A DNA stretch of 64,000 nucleotides from Morchella semilibera. Lineage: Eukaryota > Ascomycota > Pezizomycetes > Pezizales > Morchellaceae. The notes beneath the pieces were generated by a model that was given only the letters and a program-made list of their open reading frames with translations, did no database searches and was not told the origin of the DNA. The stretch lies in the NCBI GenBank assembly GCA_009192285.1, contig WBVU01000009.1, positions 1,178,001 through 1,242,000 on the forward strand. Direction: 5' to 3'. Positions 10,926 through 20,171 of the stretch are shown here, one piece after another (position 1 is the stretch's first letter; each line of letters starts with the position of its first letter). Both the position numbers and the translations under genes were made by a program.

Positions 10926-12967
10926 TCACTCTGGTGCCTTCCCTTTCTTCCCGCTCGCCTTTGCAACTCTCCATGCGGCTATATCCGCAGCTAATTGAAC
11001 ATCATTCTCCTCCAGGCCGACTCTGGATATAACCTCTTTAGGCACTCTTAACTCATCGACCTAAAAGGCTTGTTAGTATATAGATAAGACTCTTTGAGAC
11101 TTTTTTATTTACCTTCTCACGAATTAATTCTCGTATTACTTCCAGTGTGCTCTCCTGGTTCTCCTTGCTTCTCTTCCCCCATGTGCTCAACATCCTGTTA
11201 TAGATAGCTGGAGGTATCCTGAAGTCAGAAGGAGCCTTTTAGAGGGCTTGGTGCGCCTTACTCATGATATCCGGATTCTGATGTGGATTGAAGTTCAACC
11301 CTTCGACGTATATGCCTGTTTTCCAAGATCGTAAGATAAACCAGATTGCGGTGCAAACTAGGCTAATAAACGCCTGAGATATATCATCAATGAAACCAGG
11401 ATCACTGGCCCCACGCATTTTATCACCTTTGTAATATTTTAGAAATATTACTTCTACGATTTCCGGGGCCCAAAAGTGAAGCCGGCCTGTCTAGTGGCTG
11501 TCAGCACCTTGCCAAAGGCTCACAGAACGGTGGAGAGACCTCTTACAGTATAATTATCAGGATCGCTTATAAAATGGTCATTCTCGAGGAGAAAGGACAC
11601 CTTCTTACCCTTTGCCTCTGGCGTTTTCTCCTCGTTCAAGCCATACAAAAGATCCTTCGACATGCAGTCCTTCACTGTAAAAACAAGGTGCGATCTCACC
11701 CGCGAACAATTCATTTGAACCTAATGGAAGCAGTTAGCGAAGACTCACTAAGCCCTCCGAAAGGCACGCGAGGCACTCACGTCGCTCCTAGCTAACTTAG
11801 TCATTGGTAGACTTGTATTAAAATGGTCGTTTGCCTCACTCCAAGACCGACGGACGTTAATACTAAGAGAATCAGCTTGAGGCCAAGGCTCCTCGAGCAA
11901 TGTATAACGTCCGAGAAGGTATGCCGCATGCTTGATTACGGACTTAGCCTCTGCTGCGTTTTCATTAATGGGGTCAGTCTCTGGTGCTCCATACTGCGAA
12001 GGCGTCGGCGTTCCATACTGCGAAGGCGTTGGCGTTCTATATGGAGATAGGGCTCTACGATATTGCTGTGGAGAGCTAGGCATGCGAAAGGGTTGTGAAT
12101 TTGTTGGGGTTGTCTCGTTCTCGCGGTCGAGCTCTTGTCGCAAGGTGTTGCTGGTCGAGCGAAATGAGGAACTTGTGGAGGCAATGCTAGCCCTTTCGGA
12201 GGCTTCTCCAGCCTTCCGTGGAGTTTCCTGCCTTCGTAAATTCACGACATGATGGTTTCCGTGCTCCGTTATATCAGCGGTTTGACTGAGACGAGGGGGA
12301 TTTAAATATCACATATCTGCATCATATTTACTGCAAAAGAAGAAGAAGCAATTGCTTCTGCCGCCAGTCCACTAGGTCTCCTTCGAGTGGCTGCAAGAGC
12401 CCTGGCGGAGGCCACAGGGGCCTCCCTTGGTGTTTTTCCAGCTCGCGACCCCTAGTTTGATGGTGGTCGTGGCAGTGGTCGTGATGGTGGTGGTAGTTGT
12501 GGTGGTTGTGGTGGGGATGGCGGGACTGGGGATATACTCCGTTCTGATAAAGGCATACGCTGGGGCGGTGGTACATTCTCATCTCCCGGCTCCTCGTCCT
12601 CATAGTCATCCTCATGGATTTGAACGTAGTCTTCCTTCTCTGGATGATCATCAAAATCACTCCAGGTTTTTAGTGGGCCCTGCAACGCTCTGTTTACCTA
12701 TATCGCCCTGTTCGGAAACCTTTCTGGAGGGTTCGGGGAGCCATAGTAATCGGGGTCAGTATCTGGTTCTGTAGTACCGGAATTCCTACTGCTCGCAGCA
12801 CTCGAAATACTCATCGCCCCCCTTAGACGTTTATTAATGGAGGAGGAGATCGGGGCTTGCATGCCATGTCCTTCCTCAACGCCACGCTTGTTGATTTTTG
12901 CTTTCTGCGAAGCCATGATGGTGGTTTGTAAGGCTGGAAGAGCCTTCATGAAGGCTCTCACCTCCAC
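10926..12967 (-). CDS. Gene A: DUF6532-like protein, transposon-borne, multi-exon
   Basis: Not a characterised protein. The likely start is 12967 or the in-frame MASQKAKINKRG at 12916. Exon 1 (to about 12728) and an acidic proline-rich exon (about 12685-12452) suit a disordered N-terminus. A later exon (to 11748) has a Ser/Pro/Gln-rich stretch with PTPSQYG repeats, then EAKSVIKHAAYLLGRYTL and PWPQADSLSINVRRSWSEA. Further exons give KVSFLLENDHF (about 11600) and AFISLVCTAIWFILRSWKTG (about 11340), and the last exon (about 11068-10926) ends in ASGKKGKAPE. This order resembles DUF6532 of fungal proteins. Exon joins in the middle are not fully resolved. It lies next to gene B on the same strand inside the Plavaka-ended element, so an accessory role in transposition is possible but inferred. 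Confidence 0.5.
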
Positions 12968-13278
12968 TATATATGGTTCGATTCACACCATATCACCTTT
13001 GCTTTTTCTCGGCAATTAGAGGTTTTTGGCGAGAAGCCTTCCGGACGGCTCGCTAAGACAGAATCAATTCTATAACTAACCTAAATAAGATAACACGATA
13101 CCGAAATAGGCAACCATATATTCCCAAACAGGCAAAATTGCAACTGCATCTCCAAAAAACAAAAAACAACTGCAGTCAACATCAAACCGCTTATCAGGCC
13201 TTCTAAGCTCTAATCAAGCCTTCTAAGCTCTAATCAAGCCTTCTAAGCTCCAATCAACGCCCCTCGGGCCTTCTAAAC

Positions 13279-14520
13279 TCACACTAGGTCGCTAGAGTCC
13301 TCGGAGACACGGTCATTGGCATCTCCGCCTTCACCATTGGTGTGCCTAAACAGGTGATTTCTCTCGGCCTGTGTCCAAATACGTTCACGATCATAGTGAC
13401 ACGACTCAAAGGTAATGGCATTTGGGTAGAGCCTTCTATAATGCTCATCGAGCCTTCTTCCAATCGCCGCGTACCTCTCAGAACGCTCATGCATCACCGC
13501 CTGGACCATCTGGCACCCCTTATCAGTACGGGGCATGGAGATATTCAAACCTGTTTGATCAACTTTATTCCTAAACGTTAGCATTTCCTCCTCAACATCA
13601 AGCTCTATTCCATCAATGTCGCCTCTAGTAAGGTGCTGATATCCTTCTAGTGAAGGTGTTTGAGGCATTTGGGTAGGCCCAGTAACGATTGCCGAAGGCC
13701 TGTGAAGCACCGCACAGAGCCTTAAGGGTTTTGCCTCTGTGGTTTTGAGCCAACCTTCCAGCTCTTCAGAATCTCCGATCTGCACATATTCCGGATTTGA
13801 GGGATAGGGTGCCTGCCCCCGGGGGGCCGAATTGGACAACGCCATGTAGAAGGCTCGGAAAGCCCTCGCGGGGCTCCCTAGAGCTGTTGGTGGGGCTCAC
13901 TTTATTGCAAGTCTTTCTAAATCTTGCATAGACAACCCCTGAAGGATGTTAATAAAGGGGATAAGCGATCCGGGCCCGTACCAATCATAGTGGCGGTATA
14001 TATCACTGGGGATGCCTGTAACCCTTTCTGGGTCAATAATATGTATGGTCATTGCCGGCCTGTAGGGTATTCCCAAGGCCTGCCAGAACTCCGGTGTGGT
14101 CTGCGGTTCGTTTGTGCGGGCAGGAGATGCCCCGGAGGTGGGTGTATCTTTAACTTCATAATCTGCGCCCCCCAAAGCCCCACCGTGGCGTTGGGCTGTC
14201 CTGTTTCTCTTCTGGGATAGATCGATAATGAGGCGGAGGAGGGCTGCTTGGATCTTTATAGAGTCCTCTGAAGCCTTTGCTGACCATGTGGTCTTTAGCG
14301 CCTTGATGGCCCTGTGGTCCATGCAAAATTGACACAGATTGTTGAATAATTGTTCGCCCGAGGTGACCTTATTAACCCACCCTATTCTTACTATCTCGTC
14401 CGCGAGGTCGCTACGGAGAGCCTTATAGATAGCATCTTTTCCAGTCAATTGTAGGATTCTTCGGCAGTCGTGGATTGTCATGCACTTGTACGTAGCAGCT
14501 GGTCTCCCGCGTGGTGGCAT
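13279..14520 (-). pseudogene. Gene B copy 1: unknown transposon-borne protein with one nonsense codon
   Basis: Family not recognised. It starts MPPRGRPAATYKCMTIHDC and reads through IIDLSQKRNRTA and HIIDPERVTGIPSDIYRHYD to a TGA at 13897-13899. The same frame then continues as ALSNSAPRGQAPYPSNPEY to 13279. In the second copy (15822-17347) the same position is CGA (Arg), so TGA is a CGA-to-TGA transition and the original protein was about 413 residues. It is mostly helical and charged, with no signal peptide or membrane segment. The two copies are clearly homologous over 270 residues, which argues for past coding function. It could be an accessory protein of the Plavaka group. Confidence 0.6.
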
Positions 14521-14892
14521 GGTTGGAGCCTTTTCCGGGTTTGTGGGGCCTTTTTGGAGGTTTGGGGTAGGTGTTAAGATTTGAAGGGACGTTTAAAGAC
14601 GCGGCTGTCAATGGCTTGAATATAGAGCTTTAGAGTGGATACTGTACCATCTTAAATACTGTATAGTAATTCAAGATCGAAGCCTTGAAAGGCCTCGAGT
14701 GGCCTGAAGAACCGTATGTTTGAAAGTGGCAGGTTTGAAAGTGGTAGGTTTGAAGATATGAAAACGGGTGAGCGGTGTTTATCTATGATCAAACCTCACT
14801 ACATAGCGAATATCGTATCACATGATATCACTCGAATCAGGAGAGCAGAGGCACCAAGCGCACTAATTAGGGCTTTTGAAGCCATCTAAAGG

Positions 14893-15122
14893 CTCGAGGA
14901 GCCTCCTGCCCAGGAGAGCTTGGGAGGTTTCGCTTAATCATCAGTAGTCTCTGGAGATATCAGGAGGGCTTGGCGAGCCCTCAGGAGAGCCCAGGAGATT
15001 GACAGGGATCACAGGAGAGCTTGGGAGGTTTCGCTTAATCATCAGTAGTCTCCGGAGATATCAGGAGGGCTTGGCGAGCACTCAGGAGAGCCCAGGAGAT
15101 TGGCAGGGATAACAGGAGACAA
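14893..15122. repeat. Inverted copy of the 101-bp repeats, about two units
   Basis: AGCTTGGGAGGTTTCGCTTAATCATCAG...GGAGATATCAGGAGGG is the reverse complement of the 10141-10790 units and occurs twice about 115 bp apart. It forms the mirror arm of the element that carries genes A and B. Confidence 0.8.
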
Positions 15123-15821
15123 AAGATAAATCATATAATTATTGCTAAGACCTAAAGAGGTAACCAGGGTAAAATTAAGAACTGCATGTGCAAAAACAAA
15201 AAACTCCAATTCCCAAATGAAGGCTCCTCAAGCCTTCTAAACTGCCTACAGAGGTTTGGGAGCCTATCTCTCAAGGAGGGGGTGGCGGTGTAGCTTCGTT
15301 CCACAGGGCACGAGTTGTTGCAGCGATACGACACAAGTATAAGGGACGTATGAGAGATAAATAGAAGAGGCAGCGATAGTCACTAGAGAATTAGGGACTA
15401 TAAAGTATATTGAATACTAGTTACAGAAGACATTGCGTGAAGAGAAAAGAGAAAGAAAGAAAATACAGGAATAGGCACCGTTGCCTCCCTTATATACCCA
15501 GTATTCCGGAGCCAAGCCTGACTCATATCCTCGTGTAACCCCAACTATGACTCATATCCTTGCGTAACAGAAACCCATAGAATCTACTCTGACTCACCCC
15601 CGCCTCCGAGCTTACAATAATCCCAACCCCGCCAATCAGTCCAGTCCTCCCGTCCCAGCGTATCCATGAAACTATCACCGTCGTCGCTGGTTTTATCCTC
15701 TGCACCTACAGGTGGTTTCAGTCAAAATAATAAGATTCATATAAATGCCATTCAGGAAGAGCATTCTATAATGCCCACCCCGATAAGTTCATGGATAGGG
15801 TATATTCAGACCTTCAAGTTC
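15123..15821. other. 3' flank of gene B copy 2 with a solo LTR
   Basis: Apart from the LTR at 15299-15710 no gene is seen. GCTCCTCAAGCCTTC-type palindromic words at 15220-15240 indicate Plavaka-group DNA on the left side of the LTR. Confidence 0.45.
15299..15710 (+). mobile_element. Putative solo LTR, 412 bp
   Basis: Starts TGTAGCTTCG and ends GCACCTACA, flanked by GGCGG on the left and GGTGG on the right (one mismatch). It contains a pyrimidine/purine stretch and TATATACCC at about 15490, like the other LTRs in the window. No internal region of this family is present here. Confidence 0.55.
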
Positions 15822-17347
15822 CTAATCCAAAAGTTCTATATCATTAATATCGTCCTCAGTCAGGTAATCCCATCCCTCTGGTGAAGGCGTTTGGGGCCTT
15901 TGGGTAGGCCCAGCTACGATTGCCGAAGGCTTATGAAGCACCGCACAAAGCCTTAAGGGTTTTGCCTCTGTGGCCCTGAGCCAACCTTCCAGCTCTTGAT
16001 CGTCTCCGATCGGCACATATTCCGGATCTGGGGGATAAGCTGCCTGCCCCCGGGGTGCCGAATTGGACATCGCACCATAGAAGGCTCGAACAGCCCTATT
16101 AGGGCCCCCTGGAGCGGCCGGTGGGACTCGCTTCAGCGCGAGGGCTGCTAAATCATACATAGACATCACTTCGAGAATGCCGGTAAATGGCGTAAGCAAC
16201 GCAATCCCATACCAGTCGTATGGACGGTACGTATCGCTTGGGATGGCAGTAGCCTTCTCTGGGTCTATAACATGTACGGTTATTGCGGGCCTGGGAGGTA
16301 TTCCTAAATTCTCCCAGGACTTGAGTACCATCTTGTAATATCTCTCGTTATCCACCGCACTTTCCAAAGCTTCGTCATGTCGTTTGTCTATCCTTTTCCT
16401 CTTCTGTGATAGATCTACAATGAGATGGGCTAGGGCTGCTTGGATCTTTATAGAGTCCTCTGAAGCCTTTTCTAACCACTTGGGCTTCAAATTCGTGAGG
16501 GCCTTGTGATCCATGGCATATTCGCACAAATGATTGAATGAAGAATCGCCCGAGCTGGATTTATTCACCCACCCTGTCCTTGTCATCTCATCAGCGAGCT
16601 CTTTGCGTATGTCCCGGCGTCTTGGCATCTGTCCCGACAGTCCGGTAGGTGATGTATGGTTATGATTGTTGTGGTAAGGTTAAGCGAGAGCGGGGAACGC
16701 AAGTTGGAGGTTGTCGTCATTAGGTTCTAGGAGGTTCGATGGCGTGATGGATTGGTAATGTAGAATAGCGGAGATGGTGGGGAGGATTACGAGGTGTGGT
16801 AGCGACGGGTTTCTATGGGATTCAATGAGTGAAAGTGTGAGTCATAGCGGACCAGTGGAGGAGGTGTGTTAAATAGCGGGGATAGATGTTTTTCTTAGTT
16901 CTTTCTTTCTTTTCTCTCTGTCTCGTCTTCCTGTTCTCTCGGTACATAGGAATCTACTCCTATTTCTAAGCCATAGTCTCTTGTACCAAAAGACTCAGTC
17001 CTCTCACAAGAGGAAACCCCTAGTACCTATCATCGTTCTCGTTGAGGTCCATTCGGTCCTCACCTTCCCTGCTCCGCGCTCTTGTGCCCTTGCCCTTGCC
17101 TTTGCCCTCGCCTGTGCCTGTGCTTGTGCCTGGCCGGTGTTGCCTCTGTCTTCGTCAGTCTCCTCGTTCCGAGACTGTGTTCCTCGAGTTCTCCTGCGTC
17201 ATCATTGTCATCTTCTTCTTTGCGTCGGGTTACTCCGTCACAGCGTAGAGCCTTATAGATACCATCTTTATCCAAGTGCAAGATTCTCCGGCAGTCGTAT
17301 GTGGTCTGGCAAATGTACTTGGCGGGCTGTTTGTATCGTGGTGCCAT
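15822..17347 (-). pseudogene. Gene B copy 2, interrupted by a solo LTR
   Basis: Starts MAPRYKQPAKYICQTTYDC at 17347, breaks at 17243 after YKALR, and resumes at 16609 with KELADEMTRTGWVNK once the LTR and the duplicated GCGTA are removed. It continues through IVDLSQKRKRID, VIDPEKATAIPSDTYRPYDW, KRVPPAAPGG and MSNSAPRGQAAYPPDPEY to a stop at 15822. There the sequence diverges from copy 1, which runs about 70 residues longer. The copy keeps Arg where copy 1 has a stop. Function unknown. A GCC-to-GGC palindrome bias is visible in its DNA, as in gene A. Confidence 0.6.
16610..17242 (+). mobile_element. Solo LTR, Gypsy family B
   Basis: TGTCCCGGCG...CCGTCACA, 633 bp; target duplication GCGTA at 16605-16609 and 17243-17247. 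It splits gene B copy 2. Confidence 0.9.
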
Positions 17348-17510
17348 TTCAGGGGCCTCCTTGGTCTTTTGGACCCGCTTCCTGACTTGTGGGTCTAACC
17401 TGGGGGGTAGGGAACGTCGAGTCTTATGGGTAGGTGTCGTTGGGGGGGTACCAGGGGCCACCGATAAGCCCTTGGGAGGCCTGGATCCTGAAGGCCCGGA
17501 TCCTGAAGGC

Positions 17511-18432
17511 TGTAACGGAGTAACCCGACGCAAAGAAGAAGATGACAATGATGACGCAAAAGAACTCGAGGAGCACAGTTTCAGAACGAGGGGACTGACA
17601 AAGACAGGGGCAACACCGGACAGGCACAAGCACAGGCACCGGCAAAGGCAAAGGCAAGAGCAAGGGCAAGGGCACAGATGTTCCGGCGTCTTGGCATTGG
17701 TTCCGACAGTTGAGAAGGCGATGCACGGTTGTGGTTGTTAGGGCAATGTTAAGCGAGAGTGGGGAGTACGAGGTGGAGGTTGTCGTCATTGGGTTCTAGG
17801 AGGTTCGATGGCGTGATGGATTGGTAATGTAGAATAGCGGAAATGGTGGGGAGGATTACGAGGTGTGGTAGCGACGGGTTTCCATGAGGTTCTATGAGTG
17901 AAAGTGTGAGTCATAGCGGACTGGTGGAGGAGGTGTGTTAAATAGCGGGGATAAATGTTTTCCTTAGTTCTTTCTTTCTTTTCTCTCCGTCTCGTCTTCC
18001 TGTTATTCTGGTACATAGGAATCAATTCCTATTTCTAAAGCCATAGCCTCTCGTACCAAAGACTCGGTCCTCTGACAAGAGGAAACTCATAGTACCCCTC
18101 ATCGTTCTCATTGAGGTCCACTCGGTCCTCACCTTCTCTGCTCTGCGCTCTTGTGCCTTGCTCTTGCTTTTGCCTTCGCCTGTGCCTGTGCTTGTGCTCG
18201 GCCGGGTGTCGCCTCTGTCTTCGTCAGTCCCCTCGTCGCGTGGACTGTGCTCCTCGAGTCCTTCTGCATCATCATTGTCATCTTCTTCTTTGCGTCGGTT
18301 ACTCCGTCACAATTGTGCCTGCCCGGTGTTGCCCTTATTTTCGTCGGTCTCCTCGTCGCTTAGGCTGTGCTCCTCGAGTCCTTCTACGTTATCATTGTTA
18401 TCTTCTTCTTTGCGTCAGGTTACTCCATCACA
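17511..18432. mobile_element. Rearranged family-B LTR cluster
   Basis: A minus-orientation LTR end (17511-17678, TGTAACGGAG...) is followed by a complete plus-orientation LTR (17679-18311, TGTTCCGG...CCGTCACA). Then comes a plus-orientation end fragment (18312-18432). No target duplications were found, so recombination between LTRs is likely. Confidence 0.7.
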
Positions 18433-18853
18433 CAAAGCTAGGAAAGCCTCTAGAAGGCTCAGGAAGCCCTCTGGAAGGCTCGAGAGGTGAGTAACAATTA
18501 GCGAAATGTCAGGAGAGGTAAGGGGGGTAACAGAGGGCTCAGGAGGCCCTCTAGAATGCTCAAGAGGCTACATACAATTAGCGAGGTGTCAGGGGAGGTA
18601 GGGAGCGTGACAGAGGGCTCGGGAGGCCCTCTAGAATGCTCAAGAGGCTACAAACAATTAGCGAGATGTCAGGGGAGATAGGGAGGGTGACAGAGGGCTC
18701 AGGAGGCCCTCTAGAAGGTTGGACGCCATCAGGAGGCTCGGGAGGTAACAAATGGTTAGCGAGGTTATTAGGAGGGACGGGAGGGTAGTTGCCTTGGCAA
18801 CGGCCTCCGGAGACCCAGTCAAGCCTCTGGAGAGAGTTTGAATCTTGCTGATG
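18433..18853 (-). mobile_element. Plavaka terminus with 80-bp subterminal repeats
   Basis: Ends TTTGAATCTTGCTGATG, the reverse complement of the terminus at 38504. Four units with an exact 80-bp period are marked by CT(A/G)GAA(T/G)G at 18471, 18551, 18631 and 18711. The rest of the element is missing; its inner edge abuts the LTR cluster. It sits in repeat 'e' sequence. Confidence 0.75.
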
Positions 18854-19078
18854 TCTGTTCTCTCCTGGCTCCTTTGGTTCCTTCTCTATACCGTACAACT
18901 CTTCGCCAATCTCTATATACATTAACGTTCGCTGGCGCTCCCTCTTATACAGGGGCAAGCCCCCGTACCCCCTTCACCATAATATAATTAGGAGATCTGA
19001 TGGATTAGATAATATCACGTGAATTCACTCGGTCGCACAAGAAATAAATACCCCCAAAGGCCTTGTCCTCCAGTTCAC
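18854..19078. repeat. Repeat 'e' fragment in the 3' flank of the HNH gene
   Basis: GGGGCAAGCCCCCGTACCCC...CACCATAATATAATTAGGA is shared with 35310-35350, 36870-36915 and (diverged) 49400-49430. It lies immediately downstream of the HNH gene and may serve as its 3' untranslated region. Confidence 0.6.
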
Positions 19079-20034
19079 TCACGTGGCTCCAACCAGACGA
19101 CTGAACAGCTCGTATTCCATCCTTTGCGCTGCCTTTGGGCCCTCGGCAATCTCTCTCATCATGTTCGAACCGGGTGGAAAGTCAGTCTCGAAGACGGGCT
19201 CTCCAGCTCCCTTCATATTCGCCAAGACTGCCTGCTTGAAATGCCAACGCAGAAGCTGATCAGCTGGTCTACGCTCATCATCTCCAAGCTCGAGGTGTTT
19301 TCCAGCTATGCCAAATCCATCATGATCGAAGCAAATGACCTTATAGTTGTCCTAGGTGAAATAAATCATTAGCAACTAATATTGCCATAGAAAGCTAGGA
19401 ATTCATACATCCGGATTGATTGACACATCGTAGTTGTCAAAAAGCGCATGAATGGTATTGTCAAGCAATAAACCATTTTGGACGGAATTAATGGACCCTC
19501 CCTTTTCCGGATGAATCGTGATACAGCTACCGTAGCCATTGCGAACCCAGTGATCTTCGTATGCCAAAGGAAAGATGTGGGCAGCCTGGAACCCAACCCA
19601 GGCACCTCGAGCACTGACTATCCTGCGCCCTGTGATAACGCATCGACCATCTCGGTCACGGACAGCATCACGAAATGCTGCGACACGGGTCCCAGTGGAC
19701 ATCGAGATCGTACGAGCTAGCCAATACTCTTCATTGAAAGTGATAGATCCTATTGGAATCAGCAACTCAACCATCTAACCCGTTGAAGGAACCTACCATT
19801 CGTGACAATGTAGAAATTGCCAGTTCGAAGTGCCTGCTCATCTTTCTGAACATCCGCACCGTCTTCATGCCGCAGAAAGTAAGCGCCATCGATAGACAAA
19901 AACACTTGGATCATCGAATAGAAGTTGACATTCGTCACGCCGTTGGTAAGAACGAGACCACCGAGAACCTCTGTAGGGTCGCTTGCAGCGTAGATGTGGA
20001 CATTGCGTCCCAGTGCTCGATCAGCAGCGGGCAT
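19079..20034 (-). CDS. HNH endonuclease-domain protein (HNH_2 type), three exons
   Basis: Exons 20034-19797, 19749-19409 and 19351-19079 have GT..AG introns of 47 and 57 bases and sum to 852 bases in phase (283 residues). The N-terminal third (MPAADRALGRNVHIYAASD to GNFYIVTNG) is a beta-rich domain usual in fungal members. The HNH core reads RDRDGRCVITG, then QAAHIFPLAYEDHW, then NSVQNGLLLDNTIHALFDNY, giving the two metal-binding histidines and the Asn. The C-terminal part ends in MEYELFSRLVGAT. The family is common in filamentous fungi; the role of most members is unknown, and the fold cleaves nucleic acids. No break is visible, although transposons lie on both sides. The short spacer 20035-20171 should hold its promoter. 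Confidence 0.85.
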
Positions 20035-20171
20035 TTCGTGCTCCCAAGGTTAGGTCGTTAGGGTGAGTGTCCTTCAGGGTCAGTGTAGTGGGTTAGGAGA
20101 TTTCTCCGCGGGGGGGATATGTGGGGGCCAAAATGTGAACTGAGACATGCATGCGCGCCTCAACTTCATAT

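Larger units (their letters stand above)
9848..15122. mobile_element. Plavaka-ended non-autonomous element carrying two genes
   Basis: The left terminus CATCAGCAAGCC matches the Plavaka terminus at 38504 and the MITE ends. Next to it is a tandem array (10141-10790) whose units return in reverse complement at 14893-15122, as expected for subterminal repeats of one element. Between them lie two minus-strand genes, gene A (DUF6532-like) and gene B, and no transposase. The right CATCAGCAA terminus is not found, so that edge is truncated. The assignment as one element is inferred from the mirrored repeats. Confidence 0.55.

Noticed and set aside
12427-12774. Valine-rich plus-strand frame
   Set aside because: Antisense shadow of the proline/histidine-rich exon of gene A.
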